NCBI GenBank assembly: GCA_002356515.1
Contig: AP017605.1
Span: forward strand, 5,069,020-5,133,019
Length of the DNA: 64,000 nt
From: Mesorhizobium loti
GTDB lineage: Bacteria > Pseudomonadota > Alphaproteobacteria > Rhizobiales > Rhizobiaceae
Direction of reading: 5' to 3'
The notes beneath the pieces are model-generated. The model made no database searches. It was not told the origin of the DNA and worked only from the letters and a program-made list of their open reading frames with translations. Both the position numbers and the translations under genes were made by a program. Below are positions 60,090 through 64,000 of this stretch, in pieces; positions within the stretch are counted from its first letter, which is position 1, and each line of letters opens with the position of its first letter.

Positions 60090-60090
60090 G

Positions 60091-61635
60091 TCAGGCCTGG
60101 TCGTTGATCAGCCGTCGCAGCAGTTCGAGTTCCTGGGCCAGCGTGTTGTCGTTGCCGGAAAGGTCCTCGATCTTGCGCACGGCGTGCAGCACCGTGGTGT
60201 GATCGCGGCCGCCGAAGCGCCGTCCGATTTCGGGCAGCGAGCGCGGCGTCATCACCTTGGACAGGTACATGGCGACCTGCCGCGGCTTGACGATGGTGCG
60301 CGTGCGCCGGTTGGACAGCAATTCCGTCTTGGACACGTTGTAGTGGCGCGCCACGATGCGCTGGATATCCTCGATGCGGACCCGCTTCGGCTCGCCGGTG
60401 CGATAGATGTGGCCGAGGATCTCGTCGATGCGGTCGATGGTGATCTGCGGCTCGAACGACTGGCGGAACAGCAGTTGATTGAACGCGCCCTCCAGTTCGC
60501 GTCCGCTGCCGGTCACGGTGCGGGCGACGTGGTTGAGGATTTCGTCGGAAATATCGAGCGACGCGTCGTCGACCCTGGCCGTCGCCAGGCGCAGTTTGAG
60601 CATGCCGAGGCGCATGGCGAAATCAGGCGCCGACATTTCAAGCGCGACGCCGCCATTGAGGCGCGAGCGGACGCGCGGCTCGAGCGATTCCAGCTCGGAC
60701 GGCGGCCGGTCGGCGGCGACGACGACCTGCTTGGCGCTGTCGAGCAGCATGTTGATCAAATGGCAGAATTCATGCTGGATCGACTTGCCCTGCAGGAACT
60801 GCATGTCGTCGATGATCAAGAGGTCGATGTCGCGCAGCTGCTCCTTGAGCGTCAGCGCATTGTTGTCGCGGATCGCGGTGGCGAAGCGCCACATGAAATA
60901 TTCCGCGGTGAGATAGACGACGCGGGATTTCGGGTTCTGCTTCAGCGATTCCGCCGCGATGGCCTGCAGCAGGTGGGTCTTGCCGAGGCCCACGGTCGCG
61001 TGCAGGAAAAGCGGGTTGAAGCGCACGGCGCTCGACTGCGATTCCGCCACGGCCTTGGCGGCGGCGAAGGCCACCCGGTTCGACGGGCCTTCGATGAAGG
61101 AGCCGAACGTGTAGCGGGGATCAAGCGGGGATCCCAGCACGTTGTGGCGGAACTCGGTCTCGACCGCAGCACCCGGGCGCGGCACGGGAGGCCGTTCCAC
61201 CCTGCCAGGGCTCACAGTACCGGCGGCCAGCACCGTCTGTGTCTGCCGTGTCATCTTGCGCGCCGGCGCCAGTTCCGGCTCGACATGGCTGCGCCCCTGG
61301 CGGGTGGCCGTACGCACCACGATCTCGATCTTGAGGAGATCGGCATCCTCCTGCTTCCACAGTTCGGAGATGAGGTCGAGATAGTGGCCGTTGATCCACG
61401 AGCGCAGGAACGCGGTGGGCACCGAGATGCGGACAATGCCCTTGGATGCCTCCGCGACCTTCATGCGGCCGAACCAGCTCGAATAGACTTCAGCCCCCAG
61501 GCGCGCCTTCAACTGGGTCTTGACCCGGTCGAACTTCTGTTCCGCGTCGCTGGAGACCGCCATCTCGTTTGCTCCGATCAAAGTTCCAGGAAATGGGAGG
61601 TCGCCCGTAAGCTCCCTTTCGATGCCGCTCTGCAT
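60091..61635 (-). CDS. dnaA: chromosomal replication initiator protein DnaA
   Basis: This 514-residue initiator has an N-terminal domain ([20 protein letters not shown]), an AAA+ domain with Walker A VGLGKTH and Walker [12 protein letters not shown], and the C-terminal DnaA-box-binding helix [19 protein letters not shown] 61635 is the only start before the conserved region, but the region upstream of the domain I start (residue 25) is not conserved and could shift. Upstream lies a long AT-rich region. Confidence 0.96.
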   Translation of the reverse strand: MQSGIERELTGDLPFPGTLIGANEMAVSSDAEQKFDRVKTQLKARLGAEVYSSWFGRMKVAEASKGIVRISVPTAFLRSWINGHYLDLISELWKQEDADLLKIEIVVRTATRQGRSHVEPELAPARKMTRQTQTVLAAGTVSPGRVERPPVPRPGAAVETEFRHNVLGSPLDPRYTFGSFIEGPSNRVAFAAAKAVAESQSSAVRFNPLFLHATVGLGKTHLLQAIAAESLKQNPKSRVVYLTAEYFMWRFATAIRDNNALTLKEQLRDIDLLIIDDMQFLQGKSIQHEFCHLINMLLDSAKQVVVAADRPPSELESLEPRVRSRLNGGVALEMSAPDFAMRLGMLKLRLATARVDDASLDISDEILNHVARTVTGSGRELEGAFNQLLFRQSFEPQITIDRIDEILGHIYRTGEPKRVRIEDIQRIVARHYNVSKTELLSNRRTRTIVKPRQVAMYLSKVMTPRSLPEIGRRFGGRDHTTVLHAVRKIEDLSGNDNTLAQELELLRRLINDQA

Positions 61636-62028
61636 GATCGAGTTCCTTGCTTTTCTGTACCTGTTTTCCGCTGGGGATGCGCCTCCTGCATCCTTTTTCC
61701 AGCGACTGTGTCTTCGCTACGATGCCCGTTGCCGCCGCCGGCAATGAACGTCGCCCACTATTCGGAGGGAACCGGTGCCGGCCCATGGAAGCCAGTCCGC
61801 GTTGGGTATGTCAGGGCAATACAACACCGTCCGGCGAAAGAGCGCCGGCGCGCCGTCTACCTGCCATGTCTCGTTACGCCAGTCCCCTACCGTATCGAAA
61901 AAGAGCAAACCAAAGCCGTCCGCGGACTTGATCCGCGTCGCAAATCCCGCCAATTTAAGCTGGCTGCGTCAGGCTGGGTTAGGGCCAGAGGCCCGTCCCT
62001 TTCGATAGATCGACATTACCGAAATCGC

Positions 62029-62037
62029 TGTGGATAG
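62029..62037 (+). promoter_or_regulatory. DnaA-box-like nonamer
   Basis: TGTGGATAG differs by one base from the perfect box TGTGGATAA (reverse of TTATCCACA). It lies about 390 bases upstream of the dnaA start, near the AT-rich patch. Confidence 0.4.
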
Positions 62038-62050
62038 GGCAAGGCCACGT

Positions 62051-62065
62051 CTAACGGATTTTTAA
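62051..62065. promoter_or_regulatory. CtrA-like motif overlapping a GANTC site
   Basis: CTAA-N7-TTAA departs by one base from the CtrA consensus TTAA-N7-TTAA. GAATC (a CcrM-type GANTC site) follows directly at 62068-62072. Other GANTC sites are GATTC near 62130 and GAATC near 62380. Confidence 0.35.
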
Positions 62066-62235
62066 GGAATCTGGTTACCTCCGGCGCCTTCTGGCGCCAT
62101 GCCGCAACGGTACATTTTGACAAAGCCATTGTGATTCAAACTCTTTTCCGGCGAATATGAAAAAGCCGGGCCGGTTCGAAATATTCTGAAATAATTCGCT
62201 TGACAGGCAGTTGTCCTCCCGTCCCTCCGGGGCGC

Positions 62236-62255
62236 TGTGGACAGGCTGTGGATGA
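62236..62255 (+). promoter_or_regulatory. pair of DnaA-box-like nonamers
   Basis: TGTGGACAG (62236) and TGTGGATGA (62247) lie with two bases between them, in the same orientation as the site at 62029. They differ by two and one bases from TGTGGATAA. Confidence 0.4.
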
Positions 62256-62432
62256 CCATGGGTAACTATCTGAAAAATATTGCTTATTTCTGATAGTTGG
62301 GAATTTCTGAGGCGACACTTTTTAAGCGTATCAGCCATCAGCAGCCATGCATGTGCCGGCAAAGCATTTCGAAGTCTGGAATCCGCTTTGGGCGCCGTTT
62401 CCGAGCATTCTTTTTAAGTACTTGCCGGCAAA

Positions 62433-62464
62433 CGAAAAAACCCGGCACGATCGGCCGGGTTTTA
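62433..62464 (-). terminator. rho-independent terminator of rpsT
   Basis: AACCCGGC (62439-62446) and GCCGGGTT (62454-62461) pair with A and T runs on both sides. On the minus strand the stem is followed by a run of T residues, 27 bases after the rpsT stop. Confidence 0.85.
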
Positions 62465-62490
62465 AGGAAGCTTAGTCTGTAAAGGCGATA

Positions 62491-62757
62491 TCAGGCCGAC
62501 AGCACCTTGAGGCGCGCGGCCAGACGCGACACCTTGCGGGACGCGGTGTTCTTGTGGATCACGCCCTTGGTCGCGGCGCGCATCAATTCCGGCTCGGCGG
62601 CCTTGAATGCGGCCTGAGCGGCAGCCTTGTCACCGGAGGCGAGTGCCTCCTCGACCTGGCGGACATAGGTGCGCACGCGCGAGCGGCGGTTCTTGTTGAT
62701 CGCTGCGCGGCGGGCGATCTTGCGCGTTGCCTTTTTGGCCGAGGATGTGTTGGCCAT
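62491..62757 (-). CDS. rpsT: 30S ribosomal protein S20
   Basis: This 88-residue basic protein starts [20 protein letters not shown] and ends [15 protein letters not shown], as in other S20 proteins. It binds the 16S 5' domain. rpsT is found upstream of dnaA in Rhizobiales. ATG 62757 is used; a longer reading is not conserved. Confidence 0.96.
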   Translation of the reverse strand: MANTSSAKKATRKIARRAAINKNRRSRVRTYVRQVEEALASGDKAAAQAAFKAAEPELMRAATKGVIHKNTASRKVSRLAARLKVLSA

Positions 62758-62938
62758 GATGCCTCTCTTCTGATCTGGTCGGCGCACGCGGCATGCCGCA
62801 GGGCGCAAAAAACAAACGGGCAGCCACAGGGCCGCCTCGGTTGGTGCGGCTTATAGTTCAGCTTTTCCGGCGCGTCAACGCTGCCTGGCGTTCTTTTTGG
62901 CCGATGCCACAGGGTTTCGATCGCGGGCCGGCAACACT

Positions 62939-63712
62939 CTACCGATTGGTGAAATTCGGTTTCCGCTTTTCGGCAAAGGCCGCCATGCCTTCCTTCTGGT
63001 CTTCGAGCGCGAAAAGCGAGTGGAACAGACGGCGCTCGAACCGCAATCCCTCGGCCAACGTCGTCTCATAGGAACGGTTGACGGCTTCCTTCGCCATCAT
63101 CACCGACGGCAGCGAGAAATCGGCGATCTTGGCCGCCGCCTTGACCGCCTCCTCGACAAGGTCGGCGGCGGGCACGACCCGCGACACCAGGCCTGAGCGC
63201 TCGGCTTCCGCGGCATCCATCATCCGTCCGGTCAGGCACATATCCATCGCCTTCGATTTGCCGACGAACCGGGTCAGGCGTTGCGACCCGCCCATGCCGG
63301 GAATGACGCCGAGCGTGATTTCGGGCTGGCCGAATTTGGCCGTGTCGGCGGCAATGATGAAGTCGCACATCATGGCCAGCTCGCATCCGCCGCCGAGCGC
63401 ATAGCCAGCCACCGCCGCAATGATCGGCTTTCGCGTGCGCGTGAACTCTTCCCAACCCGCGAAGAGGTCTTGGCTATAGGCGTCCACATAGGAGATTGCC
63501 TGCATCTCCTTGATGTCGGCGCCAGCGGCGAAGGCCTTGTCGGAACCGGTAAGAACCATGGCGCCGATGCCAGGATCGGCGCCGAAACCGTTCACGGCTG
63601 CGACGAGTTCAGCAAGGATCTGGGAATTCAGAGCATTAAGCGCCTTTGGCCGGTTCAGCGTGATCAGCCCGACCTTGCCGCGCGTCTCGGTGATGATCGT
63701 TTCATAGGCCAT
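62939..63712 (-). CDS. enoyl-CoA hydratase (crotonase family)
   Basis: This 257-residue enzyme hydrates trans-2-enoyl-CoA to 3-hydroxyacyl-CoA. It has [18 protein letters not shown], the oxyanion-hole ADIKEM and [17 protein letters not shown], and both catalytic Glu in the block [19 protein letters not shown]. In Rhizobiales an enoyl-CoA hydratase gene lies between mutM and rpsT, as here. Physiological substrate unknown. Confidence 0.94.
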   Translation of the reverse strand: MAYETIITETRGKVGLITLNRPKALNALNSQILAELVAAVNGFGADPGIGAMVLTGSDKAFAAGADIKEMQAISYVDAYSQDLFAGWEEFTRTRKPIIAAVAGYALGGGCELAMMCDFIIAADTAKFGQPEITLGVIPGMGGSQRLTRFVGKSKAMDMCLTGRMMDAAEAERSGLVSRVVPAADLVEEAVKAAAKIADFSLPSVMMAKEAVNRSYETTLAEGLRFERRLFHSLFALEDQKEGMAAFAEKRKPNFTNR

Positions 63713-63755
63713 GGCTGCTTCTCCTCACTCGGCCCGGTCTATCTCATTGCTTGAC

Positions 63756-63823
63756 GCAATTCCCTAGGGAAAGCGCTATGCGCTTTTCCCGGGGAAAACC
63801 GTTCACACTTTTCCTGGAATTGC
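63756..63823. repeat. intergenic palindrome, type C copy 4, nested
   Basis: The arms GCAATTCC (63756-63763) and GGAATTGC (63816-63823) enclose a core longer than in other copies. Inside lies another inverted repeat, GGGAAAGCGC against GCGCTTTTCCC, so the copy looks like one element inserted in or fused to another. It separates mutM and the hydratase gene. Confidence 0.8.
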
Positions 63824-63829
63824 TCTAAC

Positions 63830-64000
63830 TCAGCTCTGACACGTCCGGCAATAGAAGGTCGAGCGTCCGCTCTGCACGACACGCTCGATATGGCCGCGGC
63901 AGCCGGGCTTCGGGCAGGGCTCGCCCTCGCGGTCGTAGACGGCAAAGGAATGCTGGAAGTAGCCCAGCGATCCGTCGGTATGCACGTAATCGCGCAGCGA
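63830..64000 (-). CDS. mutM: formamidopyrimidine-DNA glycosylase, C-terminal part (partial)
   Basis: The minus strand from the window edge encodes [20 protein letters not shown] and ends in a zinc finger, [16 protein letters not shown] and [10 protein letters not shown]. The four Cys (CxxxxC and CxxC) are the Fpg zinc site, next to the QSGRSTFYC motif. The enzyme removes 8-oxoguanine. The N-terminal catalytic part is beyond the edge; the stop is at 63830-63832. Confidence 0.92.
   Translation of the reverse strand, partial: SLRDYVHTDGSLGYFQHSFAVYDREGEPCPKPGCRGHIERVVQSGRSTFYCRTCQS

Larger units (their letters stand above)
59729..60090 (-). other. dnaA-dnaN intergenic region
   Basis: This 362-base gap holds two strong inverted repeats and one type C palindrome, and no credible gene. 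The elements are listed separately. The region may separate dnaA and dnaN into distinct transcripts. Confidence 0.7.
61636..62490. other. dnaA upstream region, candidate replication origin or promoter area
   Basis: This 855-base gap is the longest in the window, AT-rich from about 62040 to 62430. I see no convincing gene; short frames at 61717-61953 lack start context. It carries three DnaA-box-like nonamers, a CtrA-like motif, several GANTC methylation sites and the rpsT terminator. In Caulobacter and rhizobia, oriC lies near dnaA or hemE; here it could be an origin or only the regulated dnaA promoter. Confidence 0.55.

Noticed and set aside
61717..61953. 78-residue minus-strand frame in the dnaA upstream gap
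   Set aside because: Somewhat protein-like but with no ribosome site, no recognised family and a position in a regulatory region; not called.
60073..62037. 654-residue plus-strand frame
   Set aside because: Antisense to dnaA.

Overview
The window looks like chromosomal DNA of a GC-rich alphaproteobacterium of the order Rhizobiales, most likely Mesorhizobium or a close relative. The inference rests on gene order (dnaX-ybaB-recR; tsaB-rimI-plsC-miaB-phoH-ybeY-corC-lnt-phrR/praR-metK-trmB; rimP-nusA-ylxR-infB-rbfA-truB; irr divergent from fabA-fabB-fabI; mutM-echA-rpsT-dnaA-dnaN-recF), on an Irr-type iron-control palindrome, and on short rhizobial-style intergenic palindromes. No rRNA, tRNA, IS element, prophage or CRISPR array was seen. 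Most of the window is conserved core genome.

Layout. 1-4143: the end of dnaX, ybaB, a small unknown gene, a SleB-type lipoprotein hydrolase, recR and an MltB-type lytic transglycosylase. 4405-9647: a complete five-gene peptide/opine-type ABC importer. 9693-10007: a small unknown protein. 10020-15327 (minus strand): an RND efflux pump with two membrane-fusion lipoproteins. 15560-18208: a class III (GabT-type) aminotransferase and a convergent ferredoxin-reductase-type flavoprotein. 18368-24677: an Irr box followed by an iron operon: imelysin, Bfd, bacterioferritin, di-haem DUF1111 protein, second imelysin, Tat-exported DUF1513 protein. 24776-35965: t6A/ribosome/tRNA modification, phospholipid acylation, RNA maturation, lipoprotein acylation, the PhrR/PraR-like regulator, SAM synthetase and TrmB. 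35995-36159: a 54-residue protein. 36445-47751: the transcription/translation block rimP to pnp, with corA and rpsO. 47870-50448: an RsmC-like methyltransferase and a GGDEF/EAL protein. 50614-53235 (minus): fabI, fabB and fabA, with irr divergent. 53992-57354: small envelope proteins, a 2-hydroxyacid dehydrogenase, a GNAT protein and a MoeB/ThiF-type adenylyltransferase. 57386-64000 (minus): recF, dnaN, dnaA, a long non-coding region with DnaA-box-like sites, rpsT, an enoyl-CoA hydratase and the C-terminal end of mutM.

Two things stand out. First, the Irr-box operon joins a periplasmic imelysin/DUF1111/DUF1513 iron system to cytoplasmic iron storage and release (Bfr/Bfd) in one transcription unit, and irr itself lies 35 kb away in the same window. 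Second, three types of intergenic palindrome carry different terminal arms around a recognisably shared core. Several start on, or supply, the stop codon of the upstream gene. They look like a modular family of mosaic palindromes.
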